A stretch of DNA of 64,000 nucleotides from Sporodiniella umbellata (GCA_025677835.1 JAIXMR010000006.1:248001-312000), one strand, 5' to 3'; positions 10,894 through 22,755 are shown, numbered from the stretch's first letter. Numbers and translations are program-made. Notes: generated from the sequence alone by a model not told the origin.

Positions 10894-11544
10894 ATGAAAC
10901 TCAGTTTACTGTTGACATCATTTTCTGCTCTTGTCTGCGCTACATCAGCTTATGAAGTTGGCACGTTTGGCTTAATGAAGCGAGACCATGGACTGCCCTA
11001 CAACTCATTGCCTTCCACCACCTGCTCAGCTCCCTCAGCTTGTAGCAACATTGGCACCACTGTCACCTGTCGCTGTAACGATCAGATCACTGTTTGTGTC
11101 AACAACAACAAGCAGTACTGCTGGGGTTCACAAACTTTGAGATCGAACGCCTGCCCTACCATGCCTACCACCTGTTCTTCCTCCTTGACAGGATCCAGTA
11201 CCAGCTGTTTATGTAATGGCAACAACGTACTTTGTGTAGATAACGCCAACAACTATTGCTATGGTAGCGTCAGTGCTGGTGCTGTATCCGTCACTGCCTT
11301 GCCCGATGCTGCTGTCAACGCTGCTTCCTCAAGTGTTTCTTCCCTTCTTCCCTCAGCCAACACCTCCCTGCCTGCATCCTCTTCTCCTGCTCCAACTCAA
11401 TCTCAGTCTGGTATCCCGACCGTAGATGCTCCTTCTATCGCCCCATCTCCCTCCACCACTTTGACTTCTGGTTCAAGTCAGTCAGGTGCTCACACTCTGT
11501 TAACATTGGCATCTATGATGGTTGTTTACTTGGCAATCTATTAA
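10894..11544 (+). CDS. GPI-anchored, cysteine-rich cell-surface protein
   Basis: Single exon, 216 aa. Residues 1-19 form a signal peptide (MKLSLLLTSFSALVCATSA). A Lys-Arg at about residue 29-30 could be a pro-region cleavage site. Residues 40-125 hold two similar cysteine-rich modules with the pattern TTCS...TCRCN...VCV...YCWGS and TTCSS...SCLCN...LCV...YCYGS, so this part arose by internal duplication. Residues 130-195 form a Ser/Thr/Pro/Ala-rich stalk, expected to be O-mannosylated. The C-terminus is hydrophobic (LLTLASMMVVYLAIY) after a small-residue cluster (SSQSGA), as in GPI signals. The protein is therefore likely anchored in the plasma membrane or cell wall. The cysteine module is not one I can name. 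The protein could be an O-mannosylation substrate, like many Ser/Thr-rich fungal wall proteins. Confidence 0.85.
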   Translation: MKLSLLLTSFSALVCATSAYEVGTFGLMKRDHGLPYNSLPSTTCSAPSACSNIGTTVTCRCNDQITVCVNNNKQYCWGSQTLRSNACPTMPTTCSSSLTGSSTSCLCNGNNVLCVDNANNYCYGSVSAGAVSVTALPDAAVNAASSSVSSLLPSANTSLPASSSPAPTQSQSGIPTVDAPSIAPSPSTTLTSGSSQSGAHTLLTLASMMVVYLAIY

Positions 11545-12095
11545 ATACAGAAATGGAACTTTCTATCTCTTCCATCAAGAATTTTTTTTCCTCATCATAC
11601 ACTTATTATTTTCACCCATTTCACCCACATACAAAACAATATGGTATTTTACCTTGTTATTTTCCTCCTATAAAGTCCATATTTATATTTATTAATGGGA
11701 CGATTATAGCATTTGGAGTTACACAACCTTACAGAATTAGACTTTAAAATAAAGCCTTTTCTTTTTCGATGGGCTTGGAGACCGTTTACTGTTGGACTGC
11801 AAAGTCAAACCGAGACTGTGTAACAATAAACTACATGGATATAATTTATTTAATAATTCAAAAATAATTAAATTGCTGCAAAAATATCTCATTCACAATC
11901 CAATGGGTGGTATGCTTCTTCAAGCCACGCCCTTAGAATTGAGTTATGACCAAAATTCATACTGTAATTCTACAGGGCTGTCAGCCAAAAAAAAAAAAAA
12001 AAGTGCGCTCTGGTTGTGACTTGACCTCAAAAAATATAAAATTCTTATTGGATAAATGAGCAGGGCCAGTTTTTTTTTCTTTTTATTTATTTGTA
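11545..12095. other. Intergenic, no supported gene
   Basis: This is the 3' flank of the wall-protein gene and 5' flank of the CX9C gene. Short open frames here lack any coding signature. Confidence 0.5.
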
Positions 12096-12461
12096 ATGGA
12101 CGATACATTAAAAGCAGTACGAGAAAAATGTGCACTTCAACTAGAAATGTATCAAAAGTGTGTTGATAACTACCCTGAAACTTGGGATCAAAGCTGTAGA
12201 CAACAAAAGAACGCTTTGAACAAATGCTCTGAAGAAAAGTGAGTGTCTGGATTATTTAAATACACCTTATTGACACCCTTTGTTCTTAGTGTTGGTATTA
12301 TCAAATATGTCAAAACCCAATGTACACCCCAAATCAATGCTTATGACAGATGTTTGAAAGAAAATACAGAGGACCCCAGAGCATGTATTCCTGTATTTAA
12401 AGATTTGTATATTTGTACTGAAGCAGCCTCCGTCACTTTTAAAGATCAAACAACCCAATAG
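12096..12461 (+). CDS. MIX14: Twin-CX9C mitochondrial protein (Mix14/CHCHD5-like)
   Basis: Two exons, 12096-12238 and 12290-12461, 104 aa. There are four CX9C motifs: CALQLEMYQKC, CRQQKNALNKC, CTPQINAYDRC and CIPVFKDLYIC. They form two CHCH hairpins, each closed by two disulfides. This double-CHCH arrangement at about 105 residues is that of CHCHD5 and yeast Mix14/Mic14, which are imported into the mitochondrial intermembrane space by the Mia40/Erv1 disulfide relay. The exact role of this family is poorly defined; links to respiratory-chain assembly are proposed. The 51-nt intron splits an Asn codon (AA|T), and only this join keeps the frame. The first exon is too short to stand out as an open frame by itself. 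Confidence 0.9.
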
Positions 12462-14825
12462 AAAAAACATATACATATGTACTATATACAATTCTTCTTT
12501 CTCTTTTTCTCTTCTTATTTTGGGCAGGTTTAAAGATGGACATCTTTAATACCCTTTTGGCTGTAAGTTTCGAACTGCTTTTGACCTTTCCTCAGCATGT
12601 ATTCAATTGTTGCAAAATCAGTACGTCTAATATTGTGTTGTTTGAATTCCTTTCTTATAAATGCATGAAAACGAGGCCGTGTTTCCTTTTAAAAGTCAAA
12701 ACAAAAGAAAAAGGTTTTATCTATCAATCTTACTACTGGTTTGTCTCTAGCAGCTCGGAAGCATTTTTTATAGAATTCAATTACTTCTTTTTGAAGCCCT
12801 GAACGTTTCAATACCATTTTTCGTTTTCTTGACAAAAATAGTGTTTATATAATAAAAGAAAAAAAAAAGATGATTGTCCTATTGACTACGACCCCTCACA
12901 CAGTTTTTTTTTTCACTGGGCTTAAAATTTAAGCAGAAGTAAGCTCATGTCGCCCAACCAGTTTGATATTCGCTCTTTTAATTTAAAACTTCTGTAAGTA
13001 TCTCCATACAGCTCAATATGAAAGGTACAAGAGTATTATAGCGCACCCTAGAAGAGTTTCAGGGGGGGGGAAGCACCTTTATGTAAATTTAGTATTTCCA
13101 CATTTTTGACAGATGACAGTTTGATGTCTACTTTGTGACAAAACACAATCTATACATAGGCCTGTTAAATTTTTTTTTTGAAAGAAAATAGCAATGTATT
13201 AAAACTAATAATGGATAGGCTATGAGATAAAAAACGTCTATCTGTTTAACTCAATTCCTCAGCAAGACAAGAGAAATTTTAACATTCTATGTATTCTCAA
13301 TGGTTATCTATTCAGTTCATCAATCACTCTGGTTGTTTTTTTTTGTCGACTAATAGAGAGCTGCTAGTTGCTAATACGTACGGAAATACTCCCCCAAAGC
13401 GACTGAAGAATTTCTGTCGATATTCCATCTCATACAGCTTTGGGAGATATATCTTGTAGACCTAGTAAACGTGCCTATGAGAACACCGGGTAATGTTAAG
13501 AGAAGAAATGTAGTGAAATCAACCAAGTATAAGACTCTAGATGATGCAGTACAAATACTAAATAGAAATACTGGTTGCTATTGTATGCACATTATCGTTG
13601 ACGCAATAGATATTGTGGACACATTTCTAGATACAGAAGCTCTAATTAGAGTTTTTTTAAAAAAATTTCTTCAGTGTTTTCGAAACTATTTGAATTTCTT
13701 CAAGTACGCTTTTAGGTGCTTAAATAAAAATTCTACTTGAGCCCAACTTGATCCTTACTGAGAAAAACAAATAGTAATAGTTTGTCAAGTGACCAATCGG
13801 CTCACACAACTGTCCGCTTGAAATTTAAAAAGCGACCAATTGACGCTGGAAAAACATTGTTTAGGAATCTTAGCGCATATAAACTAGCTGCAACCTTATT
13901 TGTATACGGCGTTTCCAAAATCGATGTTGTATATTTGTATATGTTTTTGTTCTGAAATAATATCTGGTTTTTGGAAACTTTGTACTTTTGTTTTTGTATG
14001 GAAGCATTTCCCCTATATACAAGCCCCAAGAGTACTGTTAATAAAAGAAGACTCTCCGGCTAGAATACATAAAAGGGCTGATTTTTGTCCTTGTATGTCC
14101 TGAATTTAACAGCAGCTACATATATTTTTTTTATGCTGTAAAAATAACGTCAAGTATCTAAGCAAGAGCGTCGGCCTACTACGAAGAAAATGCACTGCGT
14201 TAGAGGTAATAGGCACTATACAAGCCTTGAAGGATGATCGCGATTCAAAGACCGAGAACGGTTTGGTCTTTTATATACCAGTATACCTTTTGCTTCAAAA
14301 TGATTCAGTTCACTCTAGTTCATCAAGAACGCGTAAGCGTATACAAATAGCATATAGTATTAGTTAAAGCGACTTTTTCATCTCTCCTTTTATAAAGAAG
14401 GCTTGTCGAGACCAAGACAATACGAGGTCTGGGTTCAAACGGATGGTAGTACGATGACTACTAAATTCTATTTCAGTACTCTTTTTTATAAAAATATCCT
14501 TACTACTAAGTTTAGCCACATCGTATTTTTCCTTCTTTTTTTCATCAAATATAAATCTACATGCGCTTGAAAGGGAAGGAAAACAGGGAATACCTGCTAA
14601 GTAAACCAAACAAAAGAACTGGCTTGAGTGTATAAACATTTGATATCCACTCTTTTCACGTAAAAAAAGAAATATGAATAAATCGATCCCCGCCTCTACA
14701 TAGCATCGTTTATTACTTGGACTTTTCTTTTGCTTTTTTTAGATTTTTGTTTTGTTTTGGTTTTCTTTCTTTTATTTTTCCTTTTCCCCCTTAGCTATTC
14801 TCAACTTGTTTTTGTTATTCTCAAG
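12462..14825. other. Gene-poor region with possible decayed coding segments
   Basis: No intact gene is supported. Plus-strand stretches at 13471-13740 (89 codons from an ATG) and about 14136-14365 (65 or more codons without a start) have fairly normal composition, and the stretch 13801-14050 reads in short open blocks separated by stops. This looks like one or more decayed genes, but no family can be named. A minus-strand frame at 14364-14639 is also unsupported. Confidence 0.35.
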
Positions 14826-15757
14826 ATGGGACTAAATAACTGTTGTTTCTGTATACCTTTAAGGTAATTTGGTTTTTTTTGTATGTGATGCAAGGCACTT
14901 ATAGCCAACTTTTTCCGTTTCCCCCCTTTTTCATTTTAGAACTGGAGTTACTTCTATTGCAGTGATTTCATTTGTAAATACAGTGTGACAAGTTTTTTTT
15001 TTTTTTTTTAACAATAATTCTGTAGTTGTTTTATTTGCTATGCTTTATATCTGGTGTGAGAAATCTGACAAGTAAAAAGAGGAGCAAAACATACACAACC
15101 AAAAAAAAAAAAAAATAAAGAGTTGACTTGCTTTTATAGATTATGTGAGTCTGGAAGGACAGAGGTACATACTGGGTACACTCTGGACATATGTGGTGAT
15201 ATCAGGACTTTATACTCTGAGTTCATCTTTGGGTATTGCAGGAGGAATCACAGTAAAGAATAGAAAAACCAAAAAAAGGCTGAGACTAAAGAATTGTGAT
15301 TAGCAAAACCGAAAGATGATAAGTGTATTCCGTACCTTGTATTGGATTAATGCTGTCTTTGTCTTAATCCTCTCGTCTTACATGTGGATCGGTCTATTGA
15401 TTATCCGAAAAGATATTGTCTCAAGCTGTCAAGATTACTTTTTAAGCAGTACTAACAACGGTTTTTATTCACCTGTCACTTTACCGAGTGGAAAACGCCT
15501 TTATGAAGAAGAATGTGAAAGCTATACTAAACAAGCTTTGATCCTTCTTGGCATATTTGTTTTCTTGGGCAATTTTATTCAAGTAAACAACACAAAAAAA
15601 AAAAATCGTGAGCATATTTTTTAATTTTACGTAGATTTATTTTGCCTCTACTATTCAAGCGTATGCCACACGACTTAAATCAGTAGGAACCACGCAACAT
15701 CACCAACTACGTAATTTAGAGGATTTCCCAGAGACTACTAAAATGGCTGTTTACTAA
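14826..15757 (+). CDS. Four-helix (tetraspan-like) membrane protein, unknown family
   Basis: Six exons: 14826-14863, 14940-14973, 15026-15071, 15140-15252, 15304-15582 and 15635-15757; 210 aa, all joins in phase. The N-terminus MGLNNCCFCIPLRTG has a cysteine cluster after Gly2, suiting N-myristoylation or palmitoylation. Four hydrophobic segments follow: about residues 15-38 (VTSIAVISFLFYLLCFISG), the stretch around LGTLWTYVVISGLYTLSSSL, FVLILSSYMWIGLLII and LILLGIFVFLGNFI. Between helices 3 and 4 is a roughly 45-residue loop with three Cys that could be lumenal. The C-terminal tail is soluble. The CCxC-PLRTG start is a pattern I associate with small fungal tetraspan proteins of unknown role, but I cannot name a gene. 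Several exons are only 34-46 nt, so the gene is invisible in simple open-frame searches. Confidence 0.75.
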
Positions 15758-16033
15758 AAAAAGAACGACAGAGCCTTTTTTTTTTTTTACATTGAGTCTT
15801 TCTCCCTTTTTTCTCTCCTTATTCGGATTGTTTGTCTTACCTTTTTTTTTTTTCTGTATAAAAAGAAGTGCTCAAAATCAATCACTGTTTCCTTTTTCTT
15901 CTTTTTATTATCTCTTTCTTGACTGAATAGAGTTTTAAAAGAAAAAGGGGTGTGTCTTGTTTATAAGATTTTTTTTTAACAAGTACCACTCACAAGAAAA
16001 CCTATTTTCTCTTTTATTTACCCGTTATCATCA

Positions 16034-16321
16034 ATGTCTACTTCCACTCATTTACCAGAACACTCTATTCAAGACATTGAATACGAAGAAGAATATTTTA
16101 ACGACTATGACCAAGAAATGTACCAAACCTTGAGTCGAGCAGATGAGGAAGATAACTACCTATATCAGTCCACTGAAGAATATGTAATGGACGAAAGGTT
16201 ATTAAAGTTGATTGTCGATGTTCAATCCTATCTTATGGACACTCCTATTCCTGATTCTCCTCTTCTGCCACTTCAATACAAAATTTACACTTTTCTTAAA
16301 CAGCACGCTCTTTCCTCATGA
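16034..16321 (+). CDS. Small acidic protein, 95 aa, unknown
   Basis: Single exon. The N-terminal two thirds are strongly acidic and Tyr-rich (DIEYEEEYFNDYDQEMYQ, then RADEEDNYLYQSTEEY). The C-terminal third is hydrophobic-amphipathic (LLKLIVDVQSYLMDTP, LPLQYKIYTFLKQH) and probably helical. The ATG follows a pyrimidine-rich leader and CATCA context, and composition is clearly more gene-like than in neighbouring spurious frames. There is no signal peptide. It resembles short acidic regulatory or binding proteins, but no family is recognised. Confidence 0.6.
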   Translation: MSTSTHLPEHSIQDIEYEEEYFNDYDQEMYQTLSRADEEDNYLYQSTEEYVMDERLLKLIVDVQSYLMDTPIPDSPLLPLQYKIYTFLKQHALSS

Positions 16322-18209
16322 AAAGCATAAAAAACTTACGAAAACCATCAAAAAAAGAATATACAGGAAAATTTCAATAAAAACATGTGTTTTTTTTTAT
16401 AAACTGCTTTCTTATTGTTTCTAGACACGTGTACAATCAGGGTATATGTGGGCTCATAGTGATTATAAGTGAACCTAAAGAAAGTCTTTTTGGCGTACAA
16501 AAAGAAGGAGGCAAAAAAAAAAATAAATAAAAAAAAGCACTCGTGGTATGCTTTACAAAGAATGAATGAAAATATTCGTTAACATTGTATCTCGTATAAT
16601 AAATCGTGGTTTCACCAAATTAAACGATATACCAGTCACGAGGCAAAATAAAAAAGTCTTTATGTTACATTGGGGTTGTCAAAGATATCCAAAAGTATTT
16701 TTAATGGATTTAGTAATAATACTAATTCTTTTTTTTTTTTTTTGGTTTTTCTAAAAAAAAAAAAAAAAAAAAAATGTTTTTGAGTGAGATATACTTGTAC
16801 ACTTTATCAACACACTATGTTTGAAATTCCCCTGTGAGAAAAAGGACAAGGTCCCTTATCGTGCGCGGTAGATACACAATAGCTTCTTTTTATAGCGTAA
16901 TATAAGCACCATATGTATATGCTTATCTCAAATAATCCGTGGCTGTCCAAATTGTATAGTTCAAAATATCTTTGTTTTCCCAAGTTGCCTTTTCTTTGAC
17001 ACATCGTTTTGAGCAACGTCATATTTAACGTCAGTGTGCATATTTTTTGACACTGTGGACTCAAGATTAACAAACGGATGCGTTTTAGTCTTGTTTCCAA
17101 TCAAAACTTGCTATTCTTAAAACTCTAGAAAGAGCTTAGATAAAGACACCTTACATCAGCTAAATTTTACGATAAGTCGATTGTTTTCCAGTCAACTTGG
17201 ATCTCGATTCACCTATTTGACCATATTTTGCTCTGCATCAAAAAGCTTTTTTATTTTTTTGGTTTAGATATGCATCTTAAGAATCAAGTCAATACCAAAT
17301 CTAAACTCTTATCTGCATTAAAATTTGACCTGCTTTTGTTTCTCAAAAGTAATACGCTATAAAACCAAAAAAAAAAAAAAAAAAAAAAAAGATAAATGGC
17401 ACTTGAATCGATATTCGTATACAAGTTGCTTAAACATTAGTACAACTCTTGTTCCTTTTAGAAAACTGCATTACTATATAAACTCAGAAAACACGGTCAA
17501 AGTATTGATTTCTTTTAAAAGAAAGACAACAGCTTGATTTCAAGAAAGCAAGTTTACATATTAAAATTTTCTTTGAAGTTTGATTGCTTGCTTTTTTTTT
17601 TACGCCTTTCCTTCCCCCTTCTTAGCCGTAGAGTCTGTGAACAATCTTTAAAAGATTTCTTGTTTTTTTTTTTTTTTTTTCGCGTAAAAAACTTTCTGGA
17701 AATATTAAAATGAGTATTGACATTTTTTATGTACACACACGTGTATTGATGGTTTCATCTCTTTCATCTTGCTGTAGTTAGTACGCTTTGTTTGATCATT
17801 TGTTAATAAATTGCTCATATATATTTTTTATTATCAAACTAGCAATCCTGGTAGGAAAATAGATCGTACAGGCAAGTTCAGATCCGTAAAATAGCTTTGA
17901 GGAAAGTACATGTATATCTTAAAAAAAAAAAGCGTAAGTGTATTTATCTTTATATATATATATATATATATATATATCACTACAGTGCTTTTTTTTCCGA
18001 GATGGTATTACTATAGGCACTAGGCGGTATAATTACAAGTTTAGGACGATAAGGTGGCATATGAGAGCTGCATCACATAAGTCAACCCATTAAGATGGTA
18101 TTCTGTAAAGCACTTTTTTTTTTTTTTGAAATATAAAAGGCAAGTCTTTTTTAAAATACATGTTGTTGTTGTTGTTGTTGTTGTTTTTTTTTTTGCTTCT
18201 CATTAATAC
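16322..18209. other. Gene-poor region with homopolymer and AT microsatellite tracts
   Basis: It contains a T-run/A-run pair at about 16731-16773, poly-A at 17369-17390, a (TA)n microsatellite at about 17951-17977 and a (TTG)n tract at about 18161-18184 just before the dioxygenase gene. A minus-strand frame of 97 codons at 16807-17100 has no recognisable domain. Confidence 0.5.
18161..18184 (+). repeat. (TTG)n microsatellite in the dioxygenase leader
   Basis: Eight consecutive TTG/TGT units are followed by poly-T, 25 nt upstream of the dioxygenase ATG, so probably within the 5' leader or core promoter. Confidence 0.9.
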
Positions 18210-19857
18210 ATGCTTTCTCTGCTTAGAAAATCAAAGTCGATTTTGCCATTGTCATTTCGGAGTTTCAGTTTATTATCTGCATCTCAACAATTAGATAAAC
18301 AGGAGCCAATGTTTTTGGTAGGTAAACGAAATGGATTTCTTCCCCGTCAAGACCCTTTGGTCCGACTTCCTTTGGAATTTGAGCGACTTGAATCCTTATT
18401 ACAGCGTATGCCTACTCGATTACCTAATGGCAACCCAGGGTTGTTGGCCATGGGTCAATTTGGTGATGCAGTACATAGTGAATTACCGCTTTACGATGTG
18501 GAAACCCTGACTGATCAACATCTCTTGTCAGGTAAATGAAAGTTTTCCTGTGTGAGAACTGACCAAAACGTCAGCTCTCTTTCGTGATTATACTTTTGCT
18601 GCCTCTGCTTATTTACTCGAGCCTTGCGATCTTCTCTATCAAACCCAAAAAACATATGGTCTCGGAAGAAACGTATTGCCTGCAAATCTAGCAGTCCCTT
18701 TAACTAAAATAGCTCGAAAGATTCACAGCCAACCTTTCATGGAATAGTAAGTAGGTTTTTATGCTCCATCTGCTCCTCACGCCTTTTCAATCTATCCTTA
18801 AAAAAAAGTCTAACGCGTATTCCTGCTAGACTGTCGAATTATAAAAAGAAAAATCCCTCCAGGGGTTTCGATTATGACAATCTGGAGTTGATCCGTGCGT
18901 TTGCAGGGACCGCATCCGAGTAGGTCTTTACGTGATCCATAGAAACAGACTGACCCGACTAATAGGAAAGGGTTTATATTGAATCATGTGACGATGGTTT
19001 CTTATTCCCCTTATTTGGTGCGCTACACGATGGACACGTTAGACGCGTTAAAGAAGCGAGACCGGGCCAGATTTGACGAAGCGTTAACCGGTTTGAACGA
19101 AACGTATGGAAGTGTGAATGAAGAAATGAAGAGAATGTGGTCACGTAGCCAGCCTGGGGATTATATCAAGTTCCGTACGTTTATTATGGGCACTAAGCAC
19201 CAGCCCATGTTTCCAAATGGTATAGTGTACGAAGGTGTAAGTAAGGAACCCATGTACCACCGTGGCGAATCGGGTGCGAACGATTCCATGATCCCCTTGG
19301 CAGACAACCTGTTGGGTGTCACAGCCAAAATGCCAGAGAATCCGTTGACAGAAGTATTACGTGACTTTCGTCAGTACAGACCTTCCAATCACCGTAAATT
19401 CCTGACGTTCGTTCAAGATACCGCTCACCGATTCGAACTCAAGTCGTTTGCCCTTCAGGATCCCAACTCAGCAGCTCTTTACTTGGCCAATGTAGATCGG
19501 ATCCGTGCTTTTCGCCATCGTCATTGGAATTTTACCAAAGAATATATTATCAAGCAAACAGATCATCCGATAGCCACCGGTGGTTCTCCTATCATCACAT
19601 GGTATCTGGCATCTGTCTTAATACTTGGTTCTTAACTCTTTCCCTTTTTCTTTAGGTTGCCTAATCAGCTGGTGACTGTGCTTGACCTTTTGGAAGAAAT
19701 CAGTCAACGGATTTCTCACAAGCAGCTCTCTGAAAAAAATAAACAACGTGTTGATCTTATCACAAAAAGAGCGTTTACTCAAAGGCGTTGCCTCCAACAC
19801 GAAGTAGAAGCGCTCTCTAAAAAAATGCCATCATCCAGACGACAAGAAAGCGTTTAG
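18210..19857 (+). CDS. BNA2: Indoleamine 2,3-dioxygenase family protein
   Basis: Five exons: 18210-18531, 18575-18746, 18809-18919, 18966-19601 and 19656-19857; 480 aa. It opens the indole ring of tryptophan with O2 to form N-formylkynurenine, the first step of the kynurenine route to NAD. IDO hallmarks are visible: FRTFIMG (about residue 271), RGESGANDSMIP (about 301), HRHW with His about 388 as the likely proximal haem ligand, and ATGGSPI near 406. The loop GLFRDYTFAASAYLLEP near residues 108-124 is also typical. Exon 3 uses an AAAAAAAG acceptor, because the downstream CTAG acceptor would create a stop at the junction. The N-terminus (MLSLLRKSKSILPLSFRSFS) is basic, Ser/Leu-rich and lacks acids, like a mitochondrial presequence; this is unusual for the family and is only a prediction. 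The C-terminal 35 residues are Lys/Arg-rich. Confidence 0.93.
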
Positions 19858-20474
19858 TTTGGCCTAAACCTTTTAGAAATAGATCAAGCCTTGGTGTTTG
19901 AATACACCTAATAAAAGGCAATTCATATATTGTCAGAGCTTGAAAACCAAAAAAAAAAAAAAAAAAACAACAACGTAAGCAAAAGGGAACCGGTGTTTTA
20001 CTGTTGGAAGAGAGATTTGCACTATAGCACTGCGTATTTTCAACTACTTTTTAGTAGCTCAATGCACTTGTTTTAACCTATAAGCACGTTGATTCTTTTT
20101 TTTTTTTTTTTTTTTTTATAGGTGTGCTTTTTCTACCCTTTCCATATGTACATCGTGATAAAAAAAAAAAAGCGTAAATGGAATCAGGATAAAAAGCGAT
20201 TTCCTAAATAAGATGCACAACTAATTACCCATAAGACTAAGAAAACCATACTGTTAATATAAAACGAATGGGCATGGCGAAAGAGAAAAGCAGATTTACC
20301 TCCCGAATTAATTTCTAGCCCAACACAACTATTTAGCCTTTGGCTTGCTTTTTTTTTTTTTTTTGATTATCGGAAATGGGTAGTTTGTAGGCGGAGTTGG
20401 CTTTCCATCTAGCAAAAAAAAAAAAAAAAAAAAAAAATATATATTTTAAACTCATTACAGAATAAGTGACGTAG
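19858..20474. other. Intergenic with poly-A and poly-T runs
   Basis: No gene supported. Long homopolymer runs occur at about 19949-19966, 20097-20118 and 20414-20437. Confidence 0.5.
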
Positions 20475-20978
20475 ATGAGAGTCAATGATTGTTATTGGAC
20501 TATTTTCTTAGAAAAGTCTAATAAAAATCAAGAGAAAGACAAGGTTTCAAGTGGTAGCCCAAAAGGGCACGTTTCAGTTTCAAGCAAGATGTATGGAAAG
20601 ACTGAGCTGTATTACGTAGTCATAAGCGGAGAGCGAAGAAAGGACCCTATTGCGGAGAAAAAGGGTTTGGACGGGAAAAAAATAACTAAAAGGAAAAAAG
20701 AGAACAAGCTTTTAGAAAAGGCCAAAAAGAGGCTCTATTCGAGTGTTTTAGCTACGCTTTTGTAGCCTTTCTGCTCAAACGGTCTTTTTTTTTTTTTTTT
20801 TTTTTTTTCCAAAGCAAGCAAAGCCAAAGACAAGGCTTTAACTGCAACTGAAAAAGAAAAAAGGCGTGAGGAATGGTTCTTGTTTTGGGCAGTACAGGGT
20901 CTTTTCGGAATATTATGTAACCAACAACACACCAATAAGGATAGAGAGAGTAATGACCTACTTTTTAATATTCCCTAG
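20475..20978 (+). CDS. Tentative two-exon hypothetical gene, Lys-rich
   Basis: Exons 20475-20742 and 20815-20978 join in phase to 143 aa. The first part is Lys/Glu/Ser-rich (KKITKRKKENKLLEKAKKRL); the second holds KALTATEKEKRREEWFLFWA followed by VQGLFGILC, a short hydrophobic segment that could be a membrane anchor or helix. The proposed intron has a weak GTGTTT donor and a 3' end after a 27-nt poly-T run. Composition in the second exon looks coding, but no family is recognised, and the model could be wrong in its start or splice. Confidence 0.35.
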
Positions 20979-21372
20979 CTTTTTTGCCTTATCTTTTTTT
21001 TTTTTTTGCTCTTTCTCCCTAACTCTTTGAGCATATTCTTAATGCTTTACAGTATTCAAAAGAGTAATAGAAAACAAGCACAAGAGAAAGCAAAGACTAC
21101 TTTTCCCTTTTTATCTTTTTATAACATAAAAGGGAGACCCTGAAACAAAAAGGGTTTAGATGACCGCTTCCCAGCATCACCCCAGAGAAAAAAAAAAAAA
21201 TTTAAAAATGTCACCTGGACCCTGTCCCATCTCTGATGTTATATATATATATAAAAAAAAAAAGAAAACTCCACTCAACTAGAAAAACCCTTTTTTTTTT
21301 TATTATTTCTTTTTCTTCTTGTTAATATTTTTTTTTTAAATTGTAAATAAACCCTTTTATTCCCTATAAAAA
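20979..21372. other. Promoter region of the deaminase gene
   Basis: T-rich and A-rich runs, including a (TA)n stretch at about 21240-21252 and poly-T/A tracts; no coding region seen. Confidence 0.5.
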
Positions 21373-22527
21373 ATGAGATTGATTGTCCGTGAAGATTACG
21401 AAGAAGTCACTAGCTATGTTGGTAAGTGAGAAAAAGGCTTTTTGGCGAGAGTTGAGTTGACAGATGTTTGTATAGCCAACTATGTCAAGGAGCGTATCAA
21501 CCAATTCAAGCCCTCTGCTGAGCGTCCTTTTGTCCTTGGTTTGCCCACGGGTAGCTCCCCTGTAGGTGTCTACAAGAACTTGGTGGAGATGTTCAAGGCC
21601 GGCGAGATCAGCTTCAAGCACGTAGTGACCTTCAACATGGATGAATACGTCGGTTTGCCCCGCGACCACCCTGAGTCTTATCACTCTTTCATGTGGAAGC
21701 ACCTCTTTATGCACGTAGACATTGTACCCGAAAACGTTCATATTCTTGATGGTAATGCCCCTGATCTTGACGAAGAGTGCAAAAAGTTTGAAGCCGATAT
21801 TGCCCGTGTTGGCGGTATCGAACTCTATTTGGGAGGTATTGGTCCCGATGGTCACATTGCCTTCAACGAACCCGGTTCTTCTCTTACCTCTCGTACCCGC
21901 GTCAAGACTTTGGCTTACGAAACGATTATTGCCAACGCCCGTTTCTTTGATGGCGATATCTCTAAAGTGCCCAAGTTGGCTCTCACTGTGGGTGTTGCGT
22001 AAAGTCACAGAAAATTTTTTTCCCTTTTTTTATTCCTCTTTTAATTTTTTTTTTTTTTTTTTTTTTTTTTTTCAATAGCACTGTCATGGATGCTCGTGAA
22101 GTCTTGGTCATCATCACTGGTGCACACAAGGTAAACACAAAACAACAGGCGATAGGCTGACCTTCTTTTTCTTAGGCTATTGCATTGGCCAACTGTATCG
22201 AAGGTGGTGTCAACCACATGTGGACTGTGTCTGCTATCCAAATGCACCCCAAGGGTCTTGTTGTCTGTGATGAAGACGCTACACTCGAATTACACGTCAA
22301 GGTAAATCGAAATTAAAGAAAAGAAAATAATAATAATAATAATAATAATAACAATCAAATTCCAACTCCTCTCCTAGACTGTTAAATACTTCAAATCGAT
22401 TGAACACGTTCACCAATCCTTGATTGGCCCCGAAAACTTGTCTCTCCAAGGTGGTGTAAAGCAACTCAAACAATTCAACTTTAACTCAAGAGCCCAAACT
22501 CCCTTGAACGGCCCTTACGATGAATAA
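21373..22527 (+). CDS. GNPDA: Glucosamine-6-phosphate deaminase
   Basis: Five exons: 21373-21421, 21476-21998, 22079-22130, 22176-22301 and 22378-22527; 299 aa. It converts glucosamine-6-phosphate to fructose-6-phosphate and ammonia, the last step in using N-acetylglucosamine released from chitin. The sequence follows NagB/GNPDA closely: MRLIV start, [12 protein letters not shown] phosphate loop, [11 protein letters not shown] with the catalytic Asp, [31 protein letters not shown] and [12 protein letters not shown]. The first intron (54 nt) ends at TATAG before CCAACTATG. This acceptor was chosen because it gives exact alignment to the family N-terminus; earlier acceptors would insert eight unrelated residues. 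The C-terminus extends about 30 residues beyond the bacterial enzyme, as in eukaryotic GNPDA. Codon use is richer in C-ending codons than in neighbouring genes, which suggests high expression. Confidence 0.95.
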
Positions 22528-22679
22528 ATCTATCCCCTCATAAACAAAGAAAAATATATAATCCCATCCTCTTTAAACACATCTCATTTCTAGTAATAAA
22601 AATTTTATAAATTTTCAAAAGCATGTCGATAGTATTCTATTCAAACTCAAATCGTAAAAATCTCTATTTATTTTCCTCC

Positions 22680-22717
<38 letters not shown>

Positions 22718-22755
22718 CCAGCTTTCTTTTTTTTCTTTTATTCTAGAAAGACCCC

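Noticed and set aside
13471..13740. 89-codon plus-strand frame
   Set aside because: It has fair composition but no domain, no splice context and stop-broken surroundings; mentioned only as possible debris.
14364..14639. 91-codon minus-strand frame and a nearby tRNA-like GGGTTCAAAC
   Set aside because: The frame has no recognisable feature, and the T-loop-like word is not accompanied by D, anticodon or acceptor stems.
16807..17100. 97-codon minus-strand frame
   Set aside because: No domain, no supporting exon upstream, and a biased composition; treated as chance or unrecognised debris.
21442..21475. Reading the deaminase exon 2 from upstream of the chosen acceptor
   Set aside because: It would add eight residues absent from the family; the acceptor at 21475 gives exact alignment.
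21364..22008. 214-codon minus-strand frame opposite the deaminase gene
   Set aside because: It is antisense to a clearly conserved glucosamine-6-phosphate deaminase exon.
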